NCBI GenBank assembly: GCA_963741845.1
Contig: CAVUJV010000024.1
Location: 372,001 to 436,000, forward strand
Reading direction: 5' to 3'
From: Roseiarcus sp963741845
Lineage (GTDB): Bacteria > Pseudomonadota > Alphaproteobacteria > Rhizobiales > Beijerinckiaceae
DNA length: 64,000 nucleotides
Each line of letters begins with the position of its first letter. The first letter of the stretch is position 1. Under the pieces are notes generated by a model, which did not search any database, was not told where the DNA came from, and saw only the letters and a list, made by a program, of their open reading frames with translations. Below are positions 40,805 through 50,029 of this stretch, piece by piece. Position numbers and translations under genes: made by a program.

Positions 40805-40846
40805 AGCTGGCCCCATCGGTGGGACATCGCGCCGGAACGCCTGCCC

Positions 40847-41784
40847 ATGACGCCTGTCTTCGCCCAGCGCCATCTGCTCGGGATCGAGCACCTGAATCGC
40901 CTCGAAATCGAGGCGCTGCTCGATCTCGCGGACGAGGCGGTCGCCATTTCGCGGCAGGTCGAGAAGAAGCGCTCGACGCTTGCGGGGCCGAACGCAGATC
41001 AACCTGTTCTTCGAGGCCTCGACCCGCACCCAATCCTCCTTCGAGCTTGCCGGAAAGCGGCTCGGCGCGGACGTCATGAACATGGCGGTCGGCGCCTCCA
41101 GCGTGAAGAAGGGCGAGACGCTCATCGACACCGCGATGACCCTGAACGCCATGCGGCCCGACATTCTCGTCGTGCGGCACAGTCAGGCGGGCGCGGTGCA
41201 TCTGCTCGCCCGCAAGGTCGACTGCTCGGTCATCAACGCCGGCGACGGGGCGCATGAGCATCCGACCCAGGCGCTGCTCGACGCGCTGACCATCCGCCGC
41301 AACCTCGGCCGGATCGAGGGCCTCACGGTCGCGATCTGCGGCGACATCCTGCATTCGCGGGTCGCGCGCTCGAACATCCTGCTGCTCGGCAAGCTCGGCG
41401 CCTATGTGCGGGTCGTCGGCCCCTCGACGCTGATGCCCGCCGGCGTCGAGCAGATGGGCGTCGAGGTCTGCCGGGACATGCGCTCGGGGCTGAGGGACGC
41501 CGATATCGTCATGATGCTGCAGGCTTCAGCGCGAGCGGATGGCGGGCGCCTTCGTCCCCAGCACGAAGGAGTACTTCCGCTATTTCGGCCTCGATCAGGA
41601 GAAGCTCGCTTACGCCAAGCCCGGCGCGCTCGTGATGCATCCCGGACCCATGAACCGCGGCGTCGAGATCGACACGCTCATCGCCGACGGCGCGCAGTCG
41701 CTGATCCGCGAGCAGGTCGAGATGGGCGTTGCGGTCAGGATGGCGGCGCTGGAGGCGCTTGCCCGCAACCTGCCGAACGGGTGA
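40847..41784 (+). CDS. pyrB: Aspartate carbamoyltransferase catalytic subunit (two frameshifts)
   Basis: The enzyme condenses carbamoyl phosphate and aspartate in pyrimidine synthesis. Key blocks are FFEASTRTQSSFE (carbamoyl phosphate site), GDGAHEHPTQALLDALT, VAICGDILHSRVARSN and VMHPGPMNRGVEI. An extra G in GGGG at 40983-40986 breaks the frame after STLAG (resuming RTQINLF). A second extra base near 41520 breaks it after VMML (resuming RLQRERMAGAFVPST). Corrected length is 311 residues, normal. No pyrC follows, although pyrB-pyrC is a common rhizobial pair. Confidence 0.92.
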
Positions 41785-41799
41785 CCGGTTGGCGGCGCC

Positions 41800-42171
41800 T
41801 CACTTGCCGCTCATCTGGAAAAGACGGGACAGCGCCCCCACCAGCCCGGATGACTGCTGAGGGGCCTCCGCAGCGTCGCCCGGATCGCCCGATGCGACGG
41901 ATTTGGAGGCCGCAGCCGCCGCGCGCTCGGACGCGATAATTGCGGGAGCCGAGGAGAACCGGTCGAGCGCGGAAGGCGCGGTCTGGAGGGCCGGGGCCGC
42001 GTCGGCCGGGGCGCCCGGAACGGCGACGCCGTCCCCCGCGGCCGTGTTCGCCGAAGCGGTTGGCGGCCCCGAAGGGCTGAGCGAGAGCGTTCCCGCCCAG
42101 GCGACAGACGAAACGGCCACCATGCCCGAAGCCGTGAGGGCGGCAAGCAGAGATACGGTTCGAGACGTCAT
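41800..42171 (-). CDS. Small secreted protein, Ala/Pro/Ser-rich
   Basis: The 123-residue product has a clear signal peptide (VSLLAALTASGMVAVSSVAWA, cleavage after AWA). A low-complexity Ala/Ser/Pro mature region follows, with a short hydrophobic end (SSGLVGALSRLFQMSGK). No family is recognised. It converges on pyrB with a 15-base gap. The 270 bases upstream contain no gene but are relatively AT-rich near 42280-42340, which may hold its promoter. Confidence 0.55.
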   Translation of the reverse strand: MTSRTVSLLAALTASGMVAVSSVAWAGTLSLSPSGPPTASANTAAGDGVAVPGAPADAAPALQTAPSALDRFSSAPAIIASERAAAAASKSVASGDPGDAAEAPQQSSGLVGALSRLFQMSGK

Positions 42172-42440
42172 AACTGCATCCTTTCCGCGGGCAATTCGGC
42201 GAGCGATGAAGCTGCAACGATCGATTGTGAATGATTGTTGAAAGCAATGCCCAGAGCGTCGACGCGAAAACGAGGCAATGTCTCGCCAGTATACTTATTT
42301 TCTCGCGCCTGCGAAATAACATTATACGCTGGCTGTTGCGCCGCAAAAGAGCGCTCTCTATCCGACCGCGCCCGACGGCGGGTCCTCGGGATTGACGCCG
42401 GAAGTGAGGCGCGCAAAGGGGAGGGCGGGAGGGCCCGCCC

Positions 42441-43298
42441 ATGATCGATTTTCCAATCATCGATTCGCACATCCACCTGCTCGACCAGGCGCGGCTTCGT
42501 TATTCCTGGGCCGAAGGCGCGCCGGCCCTGAAGCGGGACTGGACGGCCGACGATCTCGCCGCCCGCGCGAAGCCCTACGAAATCGAGGGGTTTGTCTTCG
42601 TCGAGGTCGACGTGGACATGCCGCAATATCTCGACGAGGCCGATTGGGTGGAGGGCTTATCGAAACGCGACCGCCGGGTCCTCGGCTCGGTCGTCTCGCT
42701 TCCGATGGAGCGGGGCGGCGCCATCGAGCCGGAGATGGCGCGCGTGGCCAGGCTGAAATCGGTCCGCGGCGTCCGCCGGCTCATCCAGAGCCAGCCCGAC
42801 CCGGATTATGTGCTGAAGCCGGCCTTCCTCGAGGCGATGCGCCTGCTCCCGAAATACGGCCTCTCCTTCGACATCTGCATCTATCACCCGCAGTTCGCGA
42901 ACACGTTGACGATGGTGAGGCAGCTTCCCGAGGTCAGCTTCGTCCTCGACCATATCGGCAAGCCCGGGATCAAGGCCGGGCTCCTCGATCCGTGGCGCGG
43001 TCACATTCGCGAACTGGCTGCGTTGCCGAATGTCGTCTGCAAGCTCTCCGGCGTGACGACCGAGGCCGACCACGCGACCTGGACGCGCGAGCAACTGCGG
43101 CCCTACATCGACCATGTCGTCGAGGCCTTCGGGCCGGATCGCATCCTCTACGGCGGCGACTGGCCGGTCTGCGAGCTCGCGGGCCATTATCTGCAATGGC
43201 TTGCGACGCTCGACTGGGCGACGTCGCATTTCTCGCCCGCCGAGAAGCGCAAGCTCTTCCGCGACAACGCGATCCGGGCCTATCGGCTTTCGGTCTGA
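42441..43298 (+). CDS. Amidohydrolase-2 family lactonase-like hydrolase (COG3618)
   Basis: This 285-residue TIM-barrel metal hydrolase has the HxH motif DSHIHLLD near the N-terminus. Later metal or catalytic histidines lie in ICIYHPQFANT and FVLDHIGKPGI, and the aspartate in ILYGGDWPVCEL. This pattern is that of L-fuconolactonase and related sugar-lactone hydrolases. A good ribosome site (GGGAGGG) precedes the ATG. The convergent SDR gene 12 bases downstream could supply a sugar lactone, but that is only inference. Substrate not known. Confidence 0.82.
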   Translation: MIDFPIIDSHIHLLDQARLRYSWAEGAPALKRDWTADDLAARAKPYEIEGFVFVEVDVDMPQYLDEADWVEGLSKRDRRVLGSVVSLPMERGGAIEPEMARVARLKSVRGVRRLIQSQPDPDYVLKPAFLEAMRLLPKYGLSFDICIYHPQFANTLTMVRQLPEVSFVLDHIGKPGIKAGLLDPWRGHIRELAALPNVVCKLSGVTTEADHATWTREQLRPYIDHVVEAFGPDRILYGGDWPVCELAGHYLQWLATLDWATSHFSPAEKRKLFRDNAIRAYRLSV

Positions 43299-43310
43299 TC
43301 CGGACCGGCT

Positions 43311-44171
43311 TTACGAGCCGCGCGGCGCCTTCAGGAAAGCGGCGAAGGCGTCCTTCCAGTCGGGATGCCAGCGGGAAAGCGGCGGGCGGTTCTCGATGAT
43401 GTCCTGGGCGGCCCAGAGGATGCGCCGCTCGTCCATGTCGCGGGTCACGTCGTTGTCGGGACAGAGGATGTAGAAGTCCCCCTTGCCGAGGCCGTCCAGA
43501 AGGAAGTCCGCGACCTGATCGGCCGTCCAGGCGCCCGGCGGCTTGGGCTTCCCGAGGTCCGCCGTGATGCCGGTGAAGGTGAAGCCCGGGATCAGAAGAT
43601 GCGCGGTGACCTTGCACCCCTCGATATTGCGCAGCTCATGCGCCAGCGCCTCGGTCGAAACCTTCACGCCGGCCTTCGACACATTGTAGGCGGCGTCGCC
43701 CGGCGGACAGGTGATGCCCTGCTTCGATCCGGTGTTGACGATCGCGCCCGGCCCGCCCTGCTGGATCATCGCGGGCGCGAAGGCCTGCATGCCGTTGACG
43801 ACGCCCCAGAGATTGACGCCGAGCACGCGCCGCCATCGGTCCGGATCGCCGAGCACCGGTCCACCGCCGCCGATTCCCGCGTTGTTCATCAGAAACGCGA
43901 CCTCGCCGAAGGCGGCGTAAGCCTCGTCGCGCAGCCGCTCGACGTCGGCCTGTTGGCCGACGTCGACAACGGAGACCCGCACATCGTCCGGCCGGTTCGT
44001 CGCCTCCGCGACGCGGGCGCGGGCTGCGGCGAGGCCTTCGGCGTTCGTGTCCGCCAGCATCACCTTCATGCCGAGCCGGGCGAGCTTGAGCGCTGTCGCA
44101 AGCCCGATGCCCCCGGCGCCGCCCGTGATGACGGCCGCGCGGCCCGCTTCGATGGCCGGATGATTCGCCAT
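43311..44171 (-). CDS. SDR-family oxidoreductase
   Basis: This 286-residue classical SDR has TGGAGGIG near residues 16-23, MNNAGIGGGG, and the active-site region NTGSKQGITCPPGDAAYNVS followed by KAG. The C-terminal part (DNDVTRDMDERRILWAAQDI) is an extension seen in a subgroup of uncharacterised SDRs. It is convergent with the amidohydrolase and lies 10 bases after the DUF1269 gene on its own strand. Confidence 0.85.
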   Translation of the reverse strand: MANHPAIEAGRAAVITGGAGGIGLATALKLARLGMKVMLADTNAEGLAAARARVAEATNRPDDVRVSVVDVGQQADVERLRDEAYAAFGEVAFLMNNAGIGGGGPVLGDPDRWRRVLGVNLWGVVNGMQAFAPAMIQQGGPGAIVNTGSKQGITCPPGDAAYNVSKAGVKVSTEALAHELRNIEGCKVTAHLLIPGFTFTGITADLGKPKPPGAWTADQVADFLLDGLGKGDFYILCPDNDVTRDMDERRILWAAQDIIENRPPLSRWHPDWKDAFAAFLKAPRGS

Positions 44172-44181
44172 GACGGTCGCC

Positions 44182-44709
44182 TCAGGAGGCCTTCGGAGCG
44201 TCTTCGGCGGCCGGGGGAGGCGGCGCGGCGGCGAGCGCGGCCTTGAGGGCCTCGTCCTTGGCGTGATCGAAGGAGGTGCGGATCACCGTGCCGCCGATGC
44301 CGCGCAGATCCTCCAGCACCTTGTCGGTGGTCATCTTCTTGATCAGCAGGAAGAGACCGGCCTTGCCGGGAGCGAGGGCGGCCTGCGCGTCGCTGCGCAT
44401 CTGGTCGTCGCTGATGCCATAATCCGTAAGGGCGCCGCCCAAAGCGCCGCCGGCCGCGCCGAGCGCCGCGCCGACGACGGGCATGAGGAAGATCCAACCG
44501 ATCAGCATGCCCCACAACGCGCCGCCGAGGGCGCCGGTGGCGGTCGTGTTGGAGAGCTGGTGAAGATTGATCTTGCCGTTCGCGTCGCGGGTGGCGATCA
44601 CCGCGTCCTCGACCTCGATGAGATATTCCTTCTGCATATCGAGGATCTTCTTCCGCACTTCCTCGGCCTTCGCTTCGGTGTCGAATGCAATGAAAACAAG
44701 ATCGCTCAT
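44182..44709 (-). CDS. DUF1269 membrane-associated protein
   Basis: The 175-residue protein starts MSDLVFIAFDTEAKAEEVRK and continues LIEVEDAVIATRDANGKINL, the hallmark of DUF1269. The middle is a glycine-zipper membrane segment (GALGGALWGMLIGWIFLMPV and a second Gly/Ala-rich stretch). A soluble domain (GLFLLIKKMTTDKVLEDL) and a Pro/Ala tail close it. The family is often stress-related but its biochemical role is unknown. Frame intact. Confidence 0.85.
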   Translation of the reverse strand: MSDLVFIAFDTEAKAEEVRKKILDMQKEYLIEVEDAVIATRDANGKINLHQLSNTTATGALGGALWGMLIGWIFLMPVVGAALGAAGGALGGALTDYGISDDQMRSDAQAALAPGKAGLFLLIKKMTTDKVLEDLRGIGGTVIRTSFDHAKDEALKAALAAAPPPPAAEDAPKAS

Positions 44710-44800
44710 TGGCGTTCCTCCTTGAGCCGTCGGTCGCGGCGCGCGCTATACAGAATTTGTGACAGCCGCGCTACGCGGGCGCAGGCGGCCAAGGGTTTTC

Positions 44801-45899
44801 TCAGAACAGGCGGTCGACCCAGCCGTGCGGATCGGGGGCGCGTCCAAACTGGATGTCGGTCAGCGCCGCCTTGAGACGCGTGGTGACCGGGCCGGTTCCG
44901 CCGTCGCCGACGGTAAAGCCATGCCTTCGCCCCTTCACCTTGCCGATCGGCGTCACGACCGCCGCGGTGCCGCAGGCGAAAGCCTCGCGCAGGCGCCCGC
45001 TCCTCGCGTCCGCCTCCCATTGATCCATGGCGTAGGGCTCCTCGCGCACCTGGAAGCCCAGGTCTCTCCCCAGGGTGAGGAGCGAATCGCGGGTGACGCC
45101 CGGCAGGATCGTTCCGGTGAGGGGCGGCGTCTGGAGCGAGCCGTCGTCGAAGACGAAGAAGACGTTCATGCCGCCGAGCTCTTCCACCCACTTGCGCTCG
45201 ACCGCGTCGAGGAAGACGACCTGATCGCAGCCCTCGCGCTGCCCTTCCGTCTGCGCCGCGAAGCTCGCGGCGTAATTGCCGCCGCATTTCGCGGCTCCCG
45301 TGCCCCCCGGCGCCGCCCGGGTGAAATTGTCCGACACCCACAGAGTGACGGCCGCCGCGCCTCCCTTGAAATAGGAGCCGACGGGCGAGGCGATCACGCA
45401 ATAGAGGAATTCGGACGAAGGCTTCGCGCCGAGGCCGATGTCCGTGCCGATCATGAAGGGGCGCAGATAGAGAGACCCGTCGACGTTAATCGGCATCCAC
45501 TCCCGATCGGCCCGAACGAGGCTGCGCACCGAACTCGACGAACAACGACTCGGGCAGGGGCGCCATGGCCATCCGGACGGCGGAACTATAGAAGCGGCGG
45601 GCATTCGCGTCAGGCCGAAACAGCGCGCCGCCCCCGTCGGGCAGCCGGTAGGCCTTCAGTCCCTCGAAGATTTCCGACGCGTAGTGGAAGACCATGATCG
45701 CCGGATCGGCGGGGAAGTCCCGCCGGGCGCAAACCTTTCCGTCGTGCCATCCGCGGTCGGGCGAATAGCGGATCGTCACCATGTGGTCGGTGAAGACCCG
45801 GCCGAAGCCGGGATCCCCGAGCAACGCCGCGCGTTCGTCCGGCGCGACGGGGTTGGCGTGCCTCTCGAACGGGAGCACATGGGTCTGGATGGTGTTCAA
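44801..45899 (-). CDS. ilvE: Branched-chain amino acid aminotransferase (one frameshift)
   Basis: This PLP fold-type IV enzyme catalyses the last step of Leu, Ile and Val synthesis. It has FGRVFTDHMVTIRYSPDRGW and FHYASEIFEGLKAYRLPDGG, then LYLRPFMIGTDIGLG, KCGGNYAASF with the PLP lysine-type block, EELGGMNVFFVF and TGTILPGVTRDSLL. This is the ~365-residue type II BCAT form. An extra base at 45529-45530 breaks the frame after ESLFVEF; the other frame resumes VRSLVRADREWMPINVD. The start is a TTG at 45899 giving MNTIQTHVLPF; no ATG lies in the right place. Confidence 0.92.
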
Positions 45900-46034
45900 G
45901 TCGCCCTCCCGTGGGCTTTTGACGGGGCGCGGCCTGGAGCCGGACCCCGGGAGTTTGCACGGTCATAGACCCATCGTTCGATGGGGCGCAACGGTGGACA
46001 GACGGCCGGGCATACTTGCCTTTGTCCAAATCTT

Positions 46035-46057
46035 CTATTAGCAAACTAGACTAATAG
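46035..46057. promoter_or_regulatory. Perfect inverted repeat just before the TauE-type exporter gene
   Basis: CTATTAG and CTAATAG form a perfect 7-base palindrome around a 9-base centre (CAAACTAGA). The right arm runs into the ribosome site (AGGAGG), and the ATG is 13 bases after the repeat. This position suits a repressor operator or a stem hiding the ribosome site. TauE/SafE exporters are often controlled by ArsR-type repressors binding AT-rich palindromes; no such gene is in the window. Confidence 0.5.
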
Positions 46058-46070
46058 GAGGCCGACGCCG

Positions 46071-46865
46071 ATGCCGAGCTTCGTCCACATGATCAACCCG
46101 CTCTACACGCTGTCCGGCCTGGTCGTCGGCGCGCTGGTCGGGTTCACCGGGGTCGGCGGCGGTTCGCTGATGACGCCGCTTCTGGTCCTCCTGTTCGGCA
46201 TCCACCCGGCGACCGCGGTCGGCACCGATCTCCTCTATGCGGGCGTCACCAAGATCAGCGGCTCTTTCGTTCACGGCCTCAACGGCGCCATCGACTGGAA
46301 AGTCACGCGCCGGCTTGCGCTGGGCAGCGTCCCGGCCGCCGCGCTGACCCTTCTGACGCTCGCGCATTTCGGCGTCGATTCGAAGGGGACAACGGTCGCC
46401 ATCTCGACCACCCTGGGCTTCGCCCTCCTGCTCACGGCCGTCACGCTCGTCTTCCGCAAGCAGCTGCTTGCGGCGGCGACGGGCTTCTTCGATCGGCGGA
46501 CGGACGGGGAGATCCGCCTCCTGACGACGGCGCTGGGCGTGGCGCTCGGCGTTCTGGTGTCCATCTCGTCGGTCGGCGCCGGCGCGATCGGCGTCACCGT
46601 TCTGCTGATGCTTTATCCGAAGCTGCCGACCGTGCGCATCGTGGGCTCGGACATCGCCCATGCCGTGCCGCTCACCCTCGTCGCGGGCGTCGGCCACTGG
46701 TGGCTGCTCGGCTCCGTCGACTGGCCGCTGCTTCTCTCGCTTCTCCTGGGCTCGATCCCCGGCATTGCGATCGGCAGCCATTTCGCCTCGCGCGTGCCGG
46801 ATCGGGTGCTGCGGCCGCTGATGGCGGGGACGCTCGCGCTGGTCGGCGGCCGTCTGGTGTTTTAG
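46071..46865 (+). CDS. TauE/SafE-family membrane exporter (sulfite/sulfonate type)
   Basis: This 264-residue membrane protein has about eight helices in two related halves. The halves open with GALVGFTGVGGGSLMTPLLV and ALGVLVSISSVGAGAIGVTV, the duplicated TauE motifs. Family members move sulfite, sulfoacetate or related anions. The gene stands alone on its strand. It is divergent from ilvE and ends 4 bases inside the 3' end of the convergent methyltransferase gene. Confidence 0.88.
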   Translation: MPSFVHMINPLYTLSGLVVGALVGFTGVGGGSLMTPLLVLLFGIHPATAVGTDLLYAGVTKISGSFVHGLNGAIDWKVTRRLALGSVPAAALTLLTLAHFGVDSKGTTVAISTTLGFALLLTAVTLVFRKQLLAAATGFFDRRTDGEIRLLTTALGVALGVLVSISSVGAGAIGVTVLLMLYPKLPTVRIVGSDIAHAVPLTLVAGVGHWWLLGSVDWPLLLSLLLGSIPGIAIGSHFASRVPDRVLRPLMAGTLALVGGRLVF

Positions 46866-47663
46866 TTCCGCACGGCGACCACGAACAGTCGCGGATAGGC
46901 GAGCAGCACCTTGCCGTCCGATTGCGCGGGATAGGCGACCGCGAGACCTTCGCGGTAGCGAGCCAGGAAGGCGCATCGCTCGTCGTCGGTCAAGCCTTTC
47001 AAGGAATGGCTGGAGCGCGGATCCCGCGAACCATTCGGCGATGCTGTCCGGTCCCGGCAGGACGTGAATATAGGTCGTCGTCCAGATGTCGATCCGGTCG
47101 GCGAACGGCCTCAGCCACTCGTAATAATCCTCGAAGCCGGCGATCAGCGGCCGCGTCTTGGCGACCGGGACGAGGCGGCGAGACCACGGACCCTCCGCCG
47201 CGACCATCCGCATCAGCGCATGCGAGGATTCGCTCGCCACCGAAGGCATTTGCGCCGCGAGCACGCCGCCGGGCGCGAGCATCCGCGCAAGACGCGGGAA
47301 GAGCTTGTGATGCTCGGGCAGGAAGTGCAGCGTCGCATTGGCGAAGATGAGGTCCGGCGGAGTTTCCGGCGACCAGTCGGCGATGTCCTGCCGGATGAAT
47401 TGGGCCCGGGGAGCGCGCGCTCGCGCATGCGCCAGCATCAACTCCGAGGTGTCGATCCCGGTGATCTGCGCCTCGGGGAACCGCCGGCCCAGAAGCTCGA
47501 CGGTGTTGCCGGGCCCGCAGCCCAGATCGTAGACGACATGAGCCTTGTCGAGCGGGACGCGGGCGAGCAGGTCGCGGGCCGCGAGCGTCCGCTCGTCCTC
47601 GAACTTCATATAGAGGCTCGGATTCCAGTCGTTTTGCGGCTGGAGGGTCTTGGCGGGGCTCAT
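46862..47663 (-). CDS. tam: Trans-aconitate 2-methyltransferase-like SAM enzyme (one frameshift)
   Basis: This SAM-dependent methyltransferase has motif I VVYDLGCGPGNTVELLGRRF, ITGIDTSELMLAHARARAP, FIRQDIADW and DLIFANATLHFLPEH. The WNPSLYMKFEDERTLAARDL opening is that of Tam, which methylates trans-aconitate. An extra base in TTT at 46997-46999 breaks the frame near the end. The corrected frame reads EGLTDDERCAFLARY and ends RLFVVAVRN, about 266 residues. Overlaps the convergent exporter gene end by 4 bases. Confidence 0.87.
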
Positions 47664-47850
47664 GGCGCCAAAGGCTACGCGGCTCTATTCAGTTAGTCTA
47701 CAAAATCAGTCGATAAATGCGGATGGCGGTGTGACCGGTCGGCGTGACCGGTCTGTGATCTTCGTCACGGCGCCGGGGCGGCGCGCATGGTTAATGCCAG
47801 GGAAGGGGACGTCGGTCCTGGCGCGCGAGGGGGGACTTCGGGGGTCGGTT

Positions 47851-48135
47851 ATGGAGACCGTGATGAGCGGAATCGAGAAGGACGCGGGTTACTACCGCGG
47901 ATATCTGACCGACGAGCGCAGCCTTGGCCCATTGGCTGCCGTGCTCGCGACGCTGGTCGCGGTCGCGCTCCTCTTCCATTTGATCGGCGTCATCGGACCG
48001 GCTCCGTCTCATGATCCGCTGGCGGCCGCGCAAGCGGTGCATGGCGGGATTGCGTCCTCTCCGTCCGACCACGCGACGACGCCGGTCGCCGGGCTCAGCG
48101 GTGCGACAATCTTCCGGTCCGGTCGAGCGCGGTGA
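47851..48135 (+). CDS. Small single-pass membrane protein
   Basis: The ~94-residue product starts METVMSGIEKDAGYYRGYLT, has one transmembrane helix (LAAVLATLVAVALLFHLIGV) and ends with a Ser/Ala-rich polar tail. The ATG at 47863 is a possible alternative start. No family is recognised. Its 3' end overlaps the convergent small membrane gene by 41 bases, so at least one of the two calls may be wrong at its end. Confidence 0.4.
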   Translation: METVMSGIEKDAGYYRGYLTDERSLGPLAAVLATLVAVALLFHLIGVIGPAPSHDPLAAAQAVHGGIASSPSDHATTPVAGLSGATIFRSGRAR

Positions 48136-48379
48136 TCGAGAGGAACCCCCCGATCCAGGAGCCAAGCGCGGCGAACAGCACATAGGCCCAGTTGCTCGTA
48201 TAGCTGATCACGGCGAAGGCCGAGAGCAGATACCAGGCGCTGCTCCATGATGCGGCCGCGACCCGTCGTCGCGACGACACGGCCGCGTTGAAGAAAACAT
48301 AGACGGCGTCGGTGAGGCCGGTCGTCACGACGACGCCCGCCGCGATCAAGGGATCGATGGCCGGTAGGATCATTGGCAA
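48095..48379 (-). CDS. Small membrane protein with two to three helices
   Basis: The 94-residue product has hydrophobic stretches at about 8-35 (LIAAGVVVTTGLTDAVYVFF) and 45-82 (WYLLSAFAVISYTSNWAYVL, then FAALGSWIGGFLSI), and a basic end. This gives a reasonable membrane protein without known family. It lies 15 bases after the S10 peptidase start region on the same strand. Convergent overlap with the previous small gene. Confidence 0.55.
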   Translation of the reverse strand: MPMILPAIDPLIAAGVVVTTGLTDAVYVFFNAAVSSRRRVAAASWSSAWYLLSAFAVISYTSNWAYVLFAALGSWIGGFLSITALDRTGRLSHR

Positions 48380-48394
48380 GCCCCCTCTGGCTCC

Positions 48395-49924
48395 TCAGCC
48401 CCGCTCGATCAGTTTTCTGGCGTCGTCGCGGAGGGCTCGTCGCGAATCGTCGCGGCTGTAGAACATGTGCCCGCCGGGGTAGACGTTGAGCGTCGTGCGC
48501 CCGGGCGGGTCGAAATCCGGAATCTGATCGAGTTCGAGCGCCGTGCCGAAATAAGGGGTGGTCACGTCGGTGAGGCCGTGGGCCGTCAGCGTGCGGAACT
48601 TCGGGTCGAGGGCGAGCATCTGCCGCAAGGCCGTGATCGATTCGGCCGGCGTAGGCTTCGAGCCCCAGTTCCAGTTTCTGTTGACCTCCTCGTTGAGGAG
48701 CTCGTAGCGCTGCTCGAGCTTCCAGTCGAATTTCCTCTCGTAGAGATCGACCATCGCGCTCGTGAAGGCGGGCTCGAAACCGGGGAGCACCGGGTCGAGC
48801 GTGCGGCGGGAGAAGTCGGTGGGGAAGGGGTCGAGCGCCTCGATGGTTACGTCGTAGAAAGCGCGCACCTTGCCTTGCGGACGGGCGGATTCGTGGAGGT
48901 AGTCCTCCTCGCCCACGACGCCGCCGAGCCGCGCGACGAGGGCAGGGTCCAGTCCGGTGAGCGCCGCGACCTTCTGCTCCATTCGCGCCACGGCGGCGCG
49001 GTCGCGCGGACCCTTCAGCCAGTCGCTGAGATATTCGCCGGCCGCATAGGCCTCGACATCGGCGAGGTCGGCGCGGGTCACGGGGCCTTTCTTTTCGCGA
49101 TAGGCCGCCGCGTAGGAGGGCAGGCGCGTCAGCGAAGGGAAGGGTCCGTTGTCGCCCCCGAAGAAACGGCCGAAGTCGAGGACCGGCGAGATCAGGACGA
49201 GGCCCGAAACGCCGACGCCGCTATCGGTCGCGAGGGTCTTGGCGAGGCGGGGGCCCCGAAAGCCGCCATAGCTCTCGCCGACGATGAGCTTCGGCGAGGC
49301 GAGGCGCTGATTGGCGATGAGCCAGCGGCGGATGGCGCCGGCGAGCCCGTCGATGTCGCCGCTGACGGAAAGCAGCGAGCGCTTTGCCTCCTCGCCGCCG
49401 AGGATGCGGCTGTAGCCGGTGTCCGGCGGGTCGATGAAGACGAGGTCGGTGAAGGGGAGCCAGGTTTCCGCATTGTCCACGAGGGCGGGCTTCGACGAAG
49501 GCGCGAGACCTCCCATCGGCAGGCGCCAGGGGCCGAGCGCGCCGAGATGCAGCCAGGCGGAGCTGGCGCCCGGGCCGCCGTTGATCGCGAAGGTGACAGG
49601 GCGCGTCGCCGGATCGGCGCCGTCGAGGACGTAAGCTACGGTGGAGAGTTCGGCGAGCAGCGTTCCGCTCGCGTTCGCGAGCTTGATGGAGCCGGCGGTC
49701 GCCCTGATGGGCAGCATGCGGCCGTCCGCCTTCAGGGCGAAGCCGATCGTCGAATCGGGCGGGAGCCTGCCCGCGCTCAGCGCCGTGGAGGGCGCCTCCT
49801 TCTTCGTCTCCCCGCTTTCATGCGGGTTTGGGCGCTCGCCCTCGGCGAAGGCGAGCGGGGCGCCGAGGGCCGCGACGCCAAGGAGGCTCGCAATCCGGAG
49901 GGAGGAACGCCGCGTGACCTGCAT
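48395..49924 (-). CDS. Exported S10-family serine carboxypeptidase
   Basis: This 509-residue secreted peptidase removes C-terminal residues. Its Ser-Asp-His triad is visible: serine in IVGESYGGFRGP, aspartate in LTAHGLTDVTTPYF, histidine in NVYPGGHMFYS. The oxyanion region FAINGGPGASSAW and FIDPPDTGYSR are typical of S10. ATG at 49924 gives a signal peptide (RIASLLGVAALGAPLAFA). Longer reading upstream only adds a polar leader. The protein stands alone on its strand between unrelated genes. Confidence 0.9.
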   Translation of the reverse strand: MQVTRRSSLRIASLLGVAALGAPLAFAEGERPNPHESGETKKEAPSTALSAGRLPPDSTIGFALKADGRMLPIRATAGSIKLANASGTLLAELSTVAYVLDGADPATRPVTFAINGGPGASSAWLHLGALGPWRLPMGGLAPSSKPALVDNAETWLPFTDLVFIDPPDTGYSRILGGEEAKRSLLSVSGDIDGLAGAIRRWLIANQRLASPKLIVGESYGGFRGPRLAKTLATDSGVGVSGLVLISPVLDFGRFFGGDNGPFPSLTRLPSYAAAYREKKGPVTRADLADVEAYAAGEYLSDWLKGPRDRAAVARMEQKVAALTGLDPALVARLGGVVGEEDYLHESARPQGKVRAFYDVTIEALDPFPTDFSRRTLDPVLPGFEPAFTSAMVDLYERKFDWKLEQRYELLNEEVNRNWNWGSKPTPAESITALRQMLALDPKFRTLTAHGLTDVTTPYFGTALELDQIPDFDPPGRTTLNVYPGGHMFYSRDDSRRALRDDARKLIERG

Positions 49925-50029
49925 GAGATTTCCGCTCCAAAGCCGGACTAAACGCCCCATCGACCACGCGAGCGCGGCGCGACTGAGGCGAGGCCGCCCG
50001 CGGAAGCGCGTCGTCCCGCGTGGCGGCGC

